Origin: Brachionus plicatilis
Taxonomy: Eukaryota; Rotifera; Eurotatoria; Ploima; Brachionidae
Length of the DNA stretch: 64,000 nt
Reading direction: 5' to 3'
NCBI GenBank assembly: GCA_010279815.1
Contig: QEOQ01000274.1
Span: forward strand, 924,618 to 988,617
Shown here: positions 23,217-35,726 of the stretch, in pieces
Position numbering within the stretch: the stretch's first letter is position 1
Layout of the letters: each line of letters opens with the position of its first letter
Notes under the pieces: model-generated
What the model was told of the DNA's origin: nothing
Database searches by the model: none
The model's input: the letters and a program-made list of their open reading frames with translations, nothing else
Program-made: the position numbers and the translations under genes

Positions 23217-23400
23217 TTTCGAGTGCCTTGTGAAACAAAAGTTAAATTTATAGGTATTACCTTGGACTCAAAACTAACATTTGGTCCTATGGTGGATGAG
23301 TTAAAAGAACGTTGTAATTCTAGACTTAATAAAATAAAATATCTCTTAAATATGAAATGGGGCTAAAAATCCAAAACATTAAGTATTCTTTACAAATCAT
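23217..23400 (+). pseudogene. Jockey-like LINE RT thumb fragment
   Basis: The plus frame reads ETKVKFIGITLDSKLTFG, then CNSRLNKIKYLLNMKWG, a stop, and TLSILYKSLI. It is the RT thumb region seen also on the minus strand near 9750 (FLGVTFD, RLNILKIL). One nonsense codon; nothing 5' or 3' of it. It is followed by an AAT/TA microsatellite. Confidence 0.75.
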
Positions 23401-23428
23401 TAATAATAATAATAATAATATATATAAG
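23400..23428. repeat. AAT and TA microsatellite
   Basis: Several consecutive AAT units followed by TATATATA. Confidence 0.8.
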
Positions 23429-23612
23429 CTACAGCAAGACTAGCTTACCGAGGTGGCCTACTAGGAGGTCACCTGTGGTAGCACCTTGCACATTACACAT
23501 AGAAAAGTACTGAAAAAAGGAATGCTGTTTAAATTTTTAGGTCAAAATAAGAGTTAAGATTACAGATAGAAAAAGCTGTAAAAAGAAAAAATTTATAAAT
23601 AAATGTTCCTGT

Positions 23613-24325
23613 TCATGATTGTTGACTGGACCAGAAGGCATCGTATCGGTTCTTGAACTTGTTGACCGAGTCGGCATCTATGACTGTAGCTGGCAGGGCG
23701 TTCCACTCGTTGACTATCCTGTTGGTGAATTTGTTTGCCCTCTGAAGACATTTGGTAGAGGCCTGACCGGAAAGTCTTCTTGCATGACCTCTGATACCTC
23801 CGGCGGATCCGGGTTGGGATAGTAAACTTGCGGGTACCGGGGGGCTCACCCAGCTCACTTCGTTGATGCCTTTGATGAGTTTGAACATCTGGATCAGGTC
23901 TCCACGTACACAGCGCTCATGAAGGGGAGTTAGTCTAGGGACGGCAAAACGGTCTTCGTAGTGCCAGTTTCTAATACGGGGCACCTGTTTGGTGGCCCTT
24001 CTCTGCACCTGCTCGAGCATCTTTGCATCTTTCTTGCTCGGGGGGCACCAGACAACAGCGGCGTATTCCGGGTGGGGTCTTAAGTAGGCACAATAGAGGG
24101 TCCTGCATGCATCTATGGTCCAATATCTAAATGATCTTTTCAACTGGCCGAGTTTTCCTGTAGCTCTGTTCTACTTGATTTTTAATATGAATAGAAATTT
24201 CAAGTTACGTGAAAACGTGACTCTCAGGTCCTTTTCTGTGTTGACGAAAGCTAGTGCACTCCTGGACTCGTCTTCCCCCATCAGTAGTTCCGATTGGACG
24301 TAAATAGGATCAATAATAGATTATT
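23613..24325 (-). pseudogene. CR1-like LINE ORF2, C-terminal part, GC-rich
   Basis: The intact frame 23613-24143 reads LRPHPEYAAVVWCPPSKKD, then a VQRRATK motif, LTPLHERCVRGDLIQMFK and a C-terminal NEWNALPATVIDADSVN-FKNR, the classic end of CR1/jockey-superfamily ORF2. Upstream in the same frame GKLGQLKRSF connects, across one TAG at about 24175, to EKDLRVTFSRNLKF and further to about 24325. The catalytic YADD region is absent. Base composition is close to 50 percent GC, unlike the AT-rich LINE pieces around it, so it comes from a different, probably younger family. Confidence 0.85.
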
Positions 24326-24359
24326 CATTTCCTTGCTTAAATTCATTCTCAGAAACTAG

Positions 24360-24893
24360 CATCAAAAAAATACAAGTTATTCAATTTTAGCAGTTCGATC
24401 TATTTTGAAAGTGAAATATGATTACCCCTCCAATATTATGCACCTAGAAGCCTTCAATAAACTTAAACTGCTAACAGTCTCGAATCGACTTTTTGAGTTG
24501 AATGAGAGATACGTTAGGGCAGGATTGAGTCATTCTGTCCCACTGGTCGTCAGACTCGTGGAAGAAGAAAGAGAAGGTTTCGAATCAAGATATATCGAAT
24601 ATCCAACTCCATTGTGTAATTGCTACCTTACAATTTCCTCCTTTTTTCCTGAACTCTCAGAAACTTAATTTTACAAAAAAAAAAAAATTTTTCACATATT
24701 AAGAAAAAAATGAATTATAATTATTGAAATTAGAAAATCAAGCATTTTAAATTAGACTTTTTTTTTCATAGTATTTTTTTTCTCTTTATTTCAATATAAC
24801 GTTTTTAACTTATAGTATTTTAATTTTTTTTAAATATATTTTTTTTCTAAAGGAGCATACAGATAAACAAATAAATAAAAAATAAAATAAATA
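24360..24893 (+). pseudogene. Jockey-like LINE C-terminus with 3' tail
   Basis: KIQVIQF, a frame change, then a frame 24405-24668 with YDYPSN, NRLFELNERYV and TPLCNC, matching in order the C-terminal fragment at 5255-5611. The tail AAGGAGCATACAGATAAACA runs into AAATAAAT units to 24893 and equals the reverse-strand tail at 10735-10775. 5'-truncated and inactive. Confidence 0.7.
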
Positions 24894-24899
24894 ATTTGA

Positions 24900-26400
24900 A
24901 ATAGTGACTAAAATGGTTTGGGAAGGCTGCTATAGCTGTCGGTTAGGCCTAGTCTAATTACAGCGTAATACTAGTCCTAAGATGGGATTGTGTGCACACT
25001 CTTTAATTGCATATAGCATTTCAAAATCTGTCTATTGAATTGTAAACAACGAAGAATAGTGACTGAACAATTTGTACCGTTTTTGTTCAATCGAGCATCA
25101 TTGAGAGAACAAATCAATTCTAATAGGTTTGCTCGACTATGTTAATTAGTGAATTAGAGAGAGGGCTATTTTGGTGGAGATAAATTTTGAAATTTTTTGG
25201 AGCGCAAATATTTAAATTAGTTTGAGGAAAAGGCGTATCAAACAAATAGAGAAATGAACAAGTGAAGATGATCCTTTTTTAATTATTGAAAACAAAGGCT
25301 ATTTAAATTGAGGATAAACTATTTGAGCGACAGCAAGTTCTCTAATCCTAGTAGACTATCCGAACTGAGATTAATCAATATCCAAAATTGGCGTATTATG
25401 TGCATCGGACACAATATTGACAGACTCAATTTTTCAAATCGACTAGAAATTATTAAATTAAATAAAGATTAACTTAAACTCTCAATGAATTAATTATCTT
25501 CTCTTTATTTTATTTATTTTTTTCTCTAGATTTTAAATTGGAATTTTGCGAGCAGATTTGCAAACAATAATTTTCAGTGATCACTTGATCATTTCAGACC
25601 GATCGATGAGAGTGTTGAACATTTGAGAGTTGTCAAAAGATTTCATAGATAAGCCACAAGCTTGAACAAATGCAGATAAAAAACTCTAACCCTAAGACTG
25701 ATCAGATCAGCTCGAGCCAAATCGATGCACTCTTCACTGTAGTAAAACTTATCTCACAGGCTGGATTTTCATAGTCAGCCCCAGGAGTCAAACAATTAAG
25801 CTTCAAAATTAATACCTCTATTTACTTTACATTAACCCCCATTGACTGGCTCTAAAAAACGATCAGCTCTCTTCTCTTAGCACACAAGTCAAATGGCCCA
25901 CAGACCATGGCCAGATCGTTGCTAAGCTTTTAATTTTGTTTTTCAAGCAAAAAAAAGTAATTTCACATAGATCACTGGATTATTGAGAAGGAAAAAATAA
26001 GAGTTTTTTTATTTTTGTTGACTCTTAGTTACAAGTCGTTTTTAGGGTCTAATTAAGAAGAAGTAATTGTCAGGGGATAGGGGCAGAACCAATTGGCCTC
26101 TTAGACAGGAATAAACAAATTAGAACAAATAAAGAGCACAAAGTCCCTAAAGTTAAGTAAAGCTAAGTAAGCAGTTATTTAATATCAAATATTTGAGCTA
26201 TTTAGCTGGTTTTGTGAGATCGAGTTTAGGCCATTAGAGAGAGAGAAATATAAAAGCAGGTGTTGGTTTTCGTTCGGATGCTTTTAGCGCAAATAGCCAC
26301 ATTTATTTGAGGTCACTTGATCTATCTTATCATTTCGGATTAATTAATTCGTGATTTTTAATTTGAAATTTAAGAAATCTAGTCCAGAATGCATCAATGA
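24900..26400 (+). promoter_or_regulatory. Regulatory island 1 (less AT-rich, GATA pair, TATA)
   Basis: About 1.5 kb of complex sequence without the long A/T runs of the flanks and without an open frame. It contains E-box-like words, a TATA box (26249-26256) and a tandem GATA site TATCTTATCA (26323-26332). It is the farthest of three such islands upstream of the Ig gene in the same orientation. I infer a promoter with enhancer and perhaps a 5' noncoding exon; no splice donor can be assigned with confidence. Confidence 0.45.
26249..26256 (+). promoter_or_regulatory. TATA box, candidate promoter
   Basis: TATAAAAG within island 1. A start would be expected near 26280. The nearest plus-strand gene downstream is the Ig gene at 35.7 kb, whose first coding exon begins with an acceptor-like sequence, so a long first intron is conceivable. 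Confidence 0.4.
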
Positions 26401-29400
26401 TTTGTGAATGATTCCTTTTAAATTGCCGGCTTTTAAACTTTTTTTGTCTAATTTAGACAAATGAGTAAATTTTTTTTGATATACAAATTAATTTTAATTT
26501 TTTTTTTTTTCAAATTAACTTCATTTGTATTTATTAAATTAAATTGAGCTTTATGGACAAATTTTCAAAATATAGATGGCAAATGAGTAAAAGAGTTTTT
26601 ATTTTTTTTTTTAATTTTATTTCAACACTTGGCTGATGATTAAAAAAGAAAATTTTTAGAATAAATAGAGCGATTTGGAAGAAATAAAAAAAGATAGTTT
26701 AAGAAATGACAATTTAGTAATTTGGCCGAAGCAAACATTTATTTAAATTTTTTTTTTAATTTAAAAACCCTAATTAATTACAATTCTCATTTGTTCATAG
26801 GAAAAAAATGTCTCATTGAAGTTGATGATTGATTCAAAATAACATTTCAATTCAAAGAGTTTATCATTAGATATTAAAATAAATCTTTGAATTAATTTAA
26901 ATAATTTTAATGTAACGTGAGCATTGCATGTTGTGTATATTTAAAAAATAAAATAAATATTTTATTTCGAAAGCATTTGTAGGAAAGATCGATCTTTTAA
27001 TTGTAATACTTGTATGGAAAATATATTTTTTTTAATTTTGAATAATTAGAAATAACGATTAATTTTTTTTTAAAAATATTTATTTCGAATAAAAAGTAAT
27101 TTTTTTTATTTTATACAATAGAAATAAATGCTTTTCAAAATATTATAAAAAAAAGATAATCAGAATATAACTAATATACAAAAAATAAGTTTTAAATTTG
27201 ATATAAAATCAATTTCCAATTTTCATAATTAAAGTTTAATATTTAAAATTAGAAAATTAATTTTACAATTCAAAAAATCAAAGTTAACCAAAAATAAAGA
27301 TAAAATTTTTTTTTATGAAAAACTTAAAGTTTTTATATATTAAAATTTAGGATTTTTTTTATTCATAATAGATATATTAAATTTTAAGAAAAAAAGTTTA
27401 TAAGATCAGTTTCAGTTGATTTCCGAACAATGTCTTGATTCAGGTCAGATTTAACTAAAAGGAATGAAAAATCATCTTCAACATGATTTTTTTTTATTTA
27501 AGTGAATAGACACTTCTATACATGAATTAAGATTCCAAATATCCTTTTTTTAAATTTCCTAATTGAATATAAATGATCTAATTTTTTTATTTTAGGTTTT
27601 CTAGATGATTCATCTATACAAAAAAAAATTTAAATTTTTTCATTTAATAATATAAACCATTCCAATCGATTCACAATTTGAGTCACTCAAGAATGGAATA
27701 TTAAGTTTTTTATATTTCAAATAAAACTTTTTTTCGGTAAATTTACAACTCAAACATCCAAAGATATCACACTTATCTGAGTAAAATTTAATATAAATAA
27801 AGAGCCCATATTTTTCTGAATTTTATTTACCACCATTAATTCCTTATTTTTCAAAATACTAGATTCCATTTTTATCATTTAAAAAGAATCTTTATTTATT
27901 TTATTTATTTATTTCAATGAACGCCTTGAAGGCGATGTAAAGTTATAAGATTAAAAAAAAAGAAAATATAATAAGACAAAAAATTTTATAGTTTTTAAAT
28001 AAATATATAAGAGAAATGTTAATTTTTTTTTTTTTAATTCAACAAAATTATTATTCATTTTTTCATTTTTCAGTTGAAATAAAAATTTAAATAAAGAAAC
28101 ACAAAATGCAATTTAACAATCAATTTAACAATCAAATTTAGCACTGAAATATTTTAATCAAATGTATTAAAAAATTTTAATTTTTGTTTTAGGTAAAAGG
28201 GACTTTGTTTTATAGCAAAGGAGATCACTTCTATCTTTTTTAGCTATACTACGACATATTCATGAAACTTTTAAAATCACAACCTTGTTTAATTAATTTA
28301 ACTATCAGATCTTTTGAATGGGCTAAATAATCTAAATAAAAAAAATTTTAAGATTAATTTTAATATCTAAAGATCAACTCTTTGAATTGGAATGATATGT
28401 GATCGAATCTAAAAAAAGTTTTTGAGAAAACTAATGTCAATTATAATCGAATAATTAAATTAAAAATTTAAAGCATCATGATCGCTTAAAAAAAATATAA
28501 TGTAGCGATATCTTTGTCGATATAACTGGAAAGTTAATTTAGAAAGCAGTTCAATTTCAGTCGCTAGACAACCCTTTGATTATTATTTATAAAAAATATT
28601 ACACACTCAGGCAGGTTGGAACAAACTTCGGTCCCTCTTTTAGGCAAAATGTTTATGAGTGTTATTACTTTTAAAAAGGAAATAAGAAATTGAAAAAAAA
28701 TTATTTGATGCAGACTCGAATTTAATAAAATAAAAATAAATTAATTCTGACAGAAAGGTAAAATTCACATAGGGTTTCGGGAGCATAAACAAAAAGGTGT
28801 ACATGTCTAATATAAATAAAAAACCGAAATTTTTGATATTAGTATTTTTTTACAAATTCAGAATATATGAAAATTTTTTAAGATGTCTTCCTTGAGATCT
28901 GTGAATACAATTAAAATTCTAGAACCTTAAAGCTACTTTTTTTAAATTTTTTTAAAAAAATAATTTTGGGAAGACAGGTTGGTATTTGGTAAAAAGAAAA
29001 ATTTTAAAATTATTATTTGTTTTCGTTTAACGAGTTTTCTCTTAAATTTTAATTTACTTTAGTGGAAATAAAAAAAATATTTTGAAACAAAATTTCTAGT
29101 TTCAATTTCCGGATATTAGAGCTTTAAAATGAGTTACAACAAGATAACAATTTATTTTTCATTTCAGCTTTTTTCAATTTTTTTATTTGGTAAATTTAAA
29201 AAATTTTCTGTAATTTTAAATTTCAAAATTAACTGCACAATAAAAATAATTTGAATGAAATAAAAAGTTATCGGGTCTAAACGGCTTTATAATACGCTTT
29301 ATGACGGTTGATAATATTTTTTTAATCAAAGTTTCCCTTAACTGTTTTTTTATCAAGACTAAATACAAATATCATTTTATTATCATAAAAAATATCATGT

Positions 29401-32400
29401 AGCTATGAGAAATTTTTTTTATCATTTTGAAATCAATTTAATCTCTAACAAGAATGATCGTTTTAATAAAAAAGTTTAATTTTATTTATTTTATTTTTTG
29501 TTAGTAATTAGAGTTAAAAGAGAAAATTTATTTTTGGAATGACTCTTTTTGAAAAATTGCGTAGATTATTTATTAGATAGATTTGCATTTTTTTTATTAT
29601 TTTCTTTAATTTAAAAATTTTTGATAAATTAACCCAACAAAATACAGCTTTTTTAAGTTTTTTTCTTCTATTAAAATAATTTCTTTGCAAATTTCCTGAA
29701 TTGTTTTCCTTTATTTATAAAAGAGAGGCGATTTTTATAAAAGGGAGGATTTCAGATTCCTTAATTAGCTGAGTTACTGCTGTTGTTTGAAGATCTTTTA
29801 ATTATGATGTAACGACACTAAAATATCGAAATTTTAATCCAAAAATTTTAATTTTTAACTAATACATGAACTCTCCGATGTTAAAAGATGTGTAAGTTGT
29901 CATTCTTTAAATCCATTTAAAAAAAAATTAAATTAAAATATTAAACCATTTTTTTCGTGTATTTTCTTCTTTTTTAATTTGTATACTATTTTAATTTAAT
30001 TTTATTTTTTAAAATTTTATTCTAAAGAAGCTTTAGCTTAGTTTTTATAAAAAAAAATAAGTAATTGTCAAGAACCAGACAAAAATATTTAAACACAGAA
30101 CTAACTGATCACCTAAAAATACGAAAATTCTTTTCACTTTCCTTGATTAAATTTTGTTTTAATGAAAATTGAACCATCGGGTTCTTATGAAATTAATTGT
30201 TTTTTCAGATAATTTTTTTTTGGAACGGTCTTAGTTTAATAATATAACTATAAAGATATTTATTTGAAGAGAAGTGTTTTCAATCCCCTTTTGTATTTTT
30301 GAATAAAAATTTTATTTTTCAACTTTATTTTTTAATGACAGAATATTTATCTAATTTAACTCAAGTTCTTGTTTAATTTCAATAATATAGTTTTTTTAAT
30401 AAAAAAGCGAGATTTCGTTCTTAAAATCTTCATAAGGGTCGGCATAAAGAGATAAACCGGATTGAGAATATAAAATGACATAACAAACCACTAGAGTAAG
30501 AACTTATGAATAACCTAAGAAAAGAAATATTTAGAGGCAAGAATTTCTTAGGTATTAGGATTTTTTTAAAGTATCACATTTTTGAAATATTTACTTAATG
30601 AATTTTAAAATTCAATTCATCTGATTAAAATTAAAATTTATTTAAAAAAAAATTTTTTAGAAAAAGAATGGATAAAATGGAAGAAGGTAAAAGAATTATG
30701 GAGATTAAAGTTAAATTGATTTTCATCGTCAATTTTTTTTTCGTTAAAAATATTTTCCTTCAATCGTCTAATTTAATTCAATTTAAAAAAAAAAACAAAA
30801 TATTGATAATCAAGCATGTTTCACATTTTTTGCTAATTTAGTTTTAATGTCTAATTTAATATTTTTTAGAGCAAAACATACTATTTTTTTTAATTTAACA
30901 AAGAAAGTAAGAAGAAAATACTCGAACAAAAAATAATTTTCTTATTATTATTTGTTTATATTAATATATTTATTTATCAAGATTAAATTAAGCACTAACT
31001 GAGTAATTCTAAAACAGGTTAATCGAAATTAATTATTTTTCAATGAAAAGTAAATAATAAGTAATTTTGAGACAAATTTTTTTCTGAACAGAAAGTATTT
31101 TTATTGAAAAGTCTAAATTTATCTATCAATTATGGATTGGCGTAAATTTAGTAATTTACTAAATTGATATAAACATTAAGTCAAATCTGATAAAGCACAT
31201 TTATTTAAAAATAATGAGGCTAGATACAAATAAAAATTAAAGTCAAATCAGATTTTTCTACAGCGGCGAGAATTAATTTTAACTTTGATAAAATCTCATC
31301 TCATAGAAAATATGTCTGTGTTTAAAATAAGCTCATATCAACTGGTATTTTAATAGTCTTATCTATTTTTCATGATATTCGTTTATCAGTTTGTGTAATA
31401 TTTACACAAAATATTTAATCATTAGCCCTCTCAAAAAAATCAGAAAAATTATTCATTTTTTTGGAAGATATTTTCAATTATTTATTTAAAGATTAAAAAT
31501 TTATTATTAAATCATTTTTTGTGCAAATTGTTTTAATTGATTAAGAACTTGGGTTGATTATTTTATAAAATAAATTTGATTAAAACTACAGTAATTGATG
31601 AGGACAAATAGAAAATAAAAAATACTCAAATACAATACAACCTCTTGTAACTTAAATTTATTAAAATTTCTTGTCAAATTTAATTTGATATTTTTTCGCG
31701 TGAATATTAGACAATTTCGTCATAAAAAAATTTACGGATTTTTTTTATCAGTATTTGATTTATTTTTAAATCTCTAAAAAAAGAATGATAAGATAATCTT
31801 TGGTGCAGGTCAAAACTACATCACTGTCTGAATTTAACGTTTTCGACCACAAATTCTTATTCTGTTTATGGAAATTTAGGAATGACAATTTTTTTTGGTA
31901 CCAAAATTATTAAATTTTTACTTTTTGTTCTAAAAATATAATTATTTTGTAAACATTTTTAATTATTACAGGTGTACAGCTCTTTTTCTAAGCTACAAAA
32001 TGATGTATTCATTTGATTTTTAAAAATATAAATTTTGACCATTAAAATTAAACGGAGACGAACTTTTTTTTTCACTTTATTTGTATCTCGCCCTTGGTTC
32101 ACCCCCTAATTCAAATTTTTTTTGCAGAATTAGAATCCGTAAAAAATTCTGAAAAAATTGTTGAGCTCAAGTTTAAAATTTTTTTAACTATAAAGTCCAT
32201 AAATTTTGACCAAAAAGTGTAAAATTTTATTAATAAAAAAAATTGAAATTTTTACTGATTTATTAAGAAGAATCCATGTATCAAAACAAAATAAATTTTA
32301 TTTTTTTTTAAATTCATTTGATAACTGGTGTTCAAGATTATTATTAAAAAAATTTAGCGTCCAATAAGAGGAATTAAATTTTTTATTTTAATATTAATAT

Positions 32401-33150
32401 ATTCTCTTTTAATTTTTAGATTATCTAAAGCATTCTTAGAATATGGATGTCGTGAATCAACAAAACTTTTTTAAAAATGAGATTTGTATTAAGATAATTA
32501 AATTGATAATTTAAATACTTTCAGAATTAAAAAAAAAAAAGTTGTCAGATTTTATTCTTAAGTCAGAAGAAAGGTAGAAAAAATATAAATCGAGATTAAA
32601 AAAAAAAGCAAACAAAAAGAGAACCTTTCATAAAAAATAATTTTTATTAAAAAGAAGTAAAAAATTATTAAATCATTTATTTATACACCAGACTTTCTTT
32701 TATTACAGGGAGAACACTTAAAAATATTTTTCTTAAAAAGGCCTTAAGAATTGAATCGATTGATTAAATATTATCATCATATTTTTATGTCACAATTAAA
32801 TTTAAACAAATCAAAAAAAAATTTTATTTTCATTTGTCAGTGAACCATGCTTTGAAGAATTTTTAAAGATTATCTAAAAAATTTTTTAAAAATTCTCCAA
32901 AGAAATTTGCAAAATTCTGTCAAAATAATCTTCGAAAATTTTGATATTTTTTTAATCTAAATCTTTAAATAAAATTAAAGGTTTTTTATTAAAAAACATA
33001 CTTGGAATTACATTTTTGGAACGACATCTGTTAGTCAAAAGCAAAAATAATTTAAATATTTTAAATATTTTAATATTTTGATGAAAAAAAAATAATTAAA
33101 TTTTCAAATTAAATTTTTTAGAAAAAAGAACTGATCGATTGTAAGATCAT
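26401..33150. other. 6.7 kb AT-rich stretch with scattered repeat ends
   Basis: No gene or RNA recognised. At 26813-26910 and, inverted, at 28340-28412 lie copies of a repeat (AACATTTCAATTCAAAGAG, AGATATTAAAA) related to the element at 53412; they may be the two ends of one 1.6-kb insertion. At 27893-27945 a minus-strand LINE tail (stem GCCTTCAAGGC then AAAT units). At 28609-28640 a TTGGAACAAACTTCGGTCCC word related to 57133-57163. Confidence 0.5.
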
Positions 33151-33159
33151 GTCGTGTAG

Positions 33160-33900
33160 AACATTTTGCATAACTTAGATTAAGATCTTGATTTTGCTTG
33201 TCAACTAATTAGAATATCATGATTAGAATTGAATGCAAAAAATTGTCTTGATCACGAATTCTGAACTCACGAGCAAACTACTTGTCAATTCTAAAACTAT
33301 TTATTATTAATTTAATCAATTTGTTTATGTTTGTATAGGCCCAAGTTTGTTTGTCAATGAGTACAACTGTCAGGCAACATAAATGTGAACACAATCACCT
33401 GTTGCACGTCGAAAATCATTCGAGTGTAAAATCGATATTTATCTAATTGACATTAACTTGCGCTTAGGTGAGTGTTGATCCCGCTGAGCTTGACATAGTG
33501 CCCATTTCCGACAATAAACATTTAGCCAATATTTGTGTCTACATCGATTCAATCGATTAATCAATGTAAATCTCTTAAAACACATCAATCTATTTAAATT
33601 TCAAGTGGTGCTCTTTAAATAAAATACTCTGAGAGTATTAATTACTTTCTAAAAGGAATAATTAATTAAGGTAAATATTTGGGCTTTGTTTCTGGCTCGG
33701 CACAAACTCCATTAAGAGCGTTTAGCTGGCTCGAACTAGTTTATCTTATCATCACTTGAATAGCTACTCAAAATGGCATTTATGAATAAGTGCTAAAATT
33801 ATTAATCTTTAGTATAAATTACGAAAATATCCGACTTCTTATCTTATCGCTGATTTACAGATAAAATTAGTGATTTGGTTATAGTGTTCCTCAAAACAAG
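33160..33900 (+). promoter_or_regulatory. Regulatory island 2 (two GATA pairs)
   Basis: About 740 bp of complex, less AT-rich sequence with no open frame. It has tandem GATA sites at 33741-33750 (TTATCTTATC) and 33839-33849 (TTATCTTATCG), an E-box CACCTG, many ATTA homeodomain cores, and a palindrome AATACTCTGAGAGTATT (33623-33639). Read as an enhancer or promoter of the Ig gene 2 kb downstream; functional evidence is absent. Confidence 0.5.
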
Positions 33901-34904
33901 TAAAAAATTAATAATTCAACTAGAATTTTTTTATTGAAAAAATTGAATTAGATTTTTTGTAAAGAAATCTTTATTAAAGTTTTTACCAGAATTTCATTCT
34001 GTGTTTTTTTCGTAAAAAATTAAAAATTAATGGACTAAATAAAATGACTTAATAATTATATAAAAAAAATTAAAAAAAGTCATTCTTTTTTAAATCGACA
34101 TTTTCAAATATTTATCATACAATTTTTAAATTCAAATGATATTAAATTTTTGTGAAACATTTTTTTACAGTTTCCCTTATGGTAAATTTTCTTTATCTAA
34201 ATTCAATTTTTTTTTTCAAAATTTTGTTCCCTTGTTTGACTGATACAATCTAAAAAGAGTCATGCGAAAATGGCACCAATCAATATTATTAAGGAGCATT
34301 TTTTTTTTAAATTAAAAAAGAAATTCATTTTTTAACCCTCTTTTAGATAGTTAATTCCAAAATGAAATAGAGCAAAATTTTTAATTTTTTAAATTAGAAA
34401 TTCAAAAATTAATTTTTCTTGTCTATGTACTTTCAAACAAGGGTTTAGAAGTACTTTGTTTAATTAAGATACAATTTAATTTTTAAAAAATTCGATAGTT
34501 GTTTTTGAAAATTTTGTTAAAAAAATTTTTTTTATTTTCGGAAAAAAATTTCAAAATAAATTTTGATAAAAATTTAAGTATTTTTTATTCATAACTTATG
34601 CCAAAAGTTAATTACAAACAATTAAATTTTTTTTCTATTTCATCTAACTTTTATTCCAGATGATGTTATTTATTTTGATAGAAGAGAAAATATTTAAAAT
34701 AATTCAAAAAACTATTAAGAAAATTTTTTAATTTTTTTTAGAGATTTTTTATTTACATCGCCTTCATGGTAGAGATATAAATCCTAATTATTGAATTTTT
34801 TTTGTCGATCAACCAAATTAAATTAAGAAAAAAAATTTAATATATTTAATATTTTTCATTTAAAAAAAAATGGATTATTCTAAGTATTATTTTCTTTTTA
34901 TTTT

Positions 34905-35080
34905 AATGAATTTTTAAGGTAGTTTTAATTGACTTAAATAAAAAAGCTTATCAGTTTTTTTGTCATCTAAAAAAACAGATTATATTTTAGGAATATTTTT
35001 TCTAGTATTAAATTAATTGTTTTTTTGTTTAAATGAATTTTAAGGTAGTTTTAATTGACTTAAATAAAAAAGTTTATCAA
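34905..35080 (+). repeat. Direct repeat of about 49 bp, two copies
   Basis: 34905-34952 and 35032-35080 share AAGGTAGTTTTAATTGACTT and flanks with only a few differences, 79 bp apart. Probably a local duplication. Confidence 0.8.
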
Positions 35081-35129
35081 TTTAAAATCTCAATTTATTG
35101 GTTTTGTAAAAAGATTTGATAAAGAAACA

Positions 35130-35560
35130 ATAGTGGTGAGAACTATAAAAAAACATGTCCTTGTTAATGTCTCAATAATAAAGTAAATTTGGTTCCGGGT
35201 TATTTTCTAGATTAAAAAGTAATCACCGCTGCTTGAGAACAACTAATGGTAGCTTGATACTTGACCGCAATTTTATCTCAAAGGCAATTAATTAGGCCTG
35301 TAAAGTGTTAAAAAAATTATCTTATCACCAAATAAAAGCCTGATCTGTGAAGTGTATGGAAATCTTGTAGGATTTTTGTATCTCGGTCAGAGAACTTTTC
35401 TTTACATTTCGATTTAACCCAAATCTTTGTTTTCTCTATTTCAAATCAATTAGACCATTTGACTAATCCCAATCGAATATGTCACAAAATTAGTGTGTCT
35501 ACGCTTCTAAATTTTACAAATCTATATCAGGGTCAATAATTAAATTTAAAACTAGGATTT
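35130..35560 (+). promoter_or_regulatory. Regulatory island 3, proximal to the Ig gene
   Basis: Less AT-rich, no open frame, ending about 100 bp before the Ig transcript's acceptor-like site. It contains a fourth tandem GATA site TTATCTTATCA (35317-35327). Proximal promoter is the simplest reading. Confidence 0.45.
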
Positions 35561-35726
35561 TAAATAAACAAAAATTCAAAATTGATTTTATTAATTAATT
35601 TTTTTCACGAACATAAAAATAAATACAAGGTTAAATAAACTTGGGCTTCTTTTTTTTTCTTTTAGAGATTTGTTTTTTAAAATATGCTACTCAGTTGATT
35701 TAGGAGACTTGGAAGCCGAGGAAACC

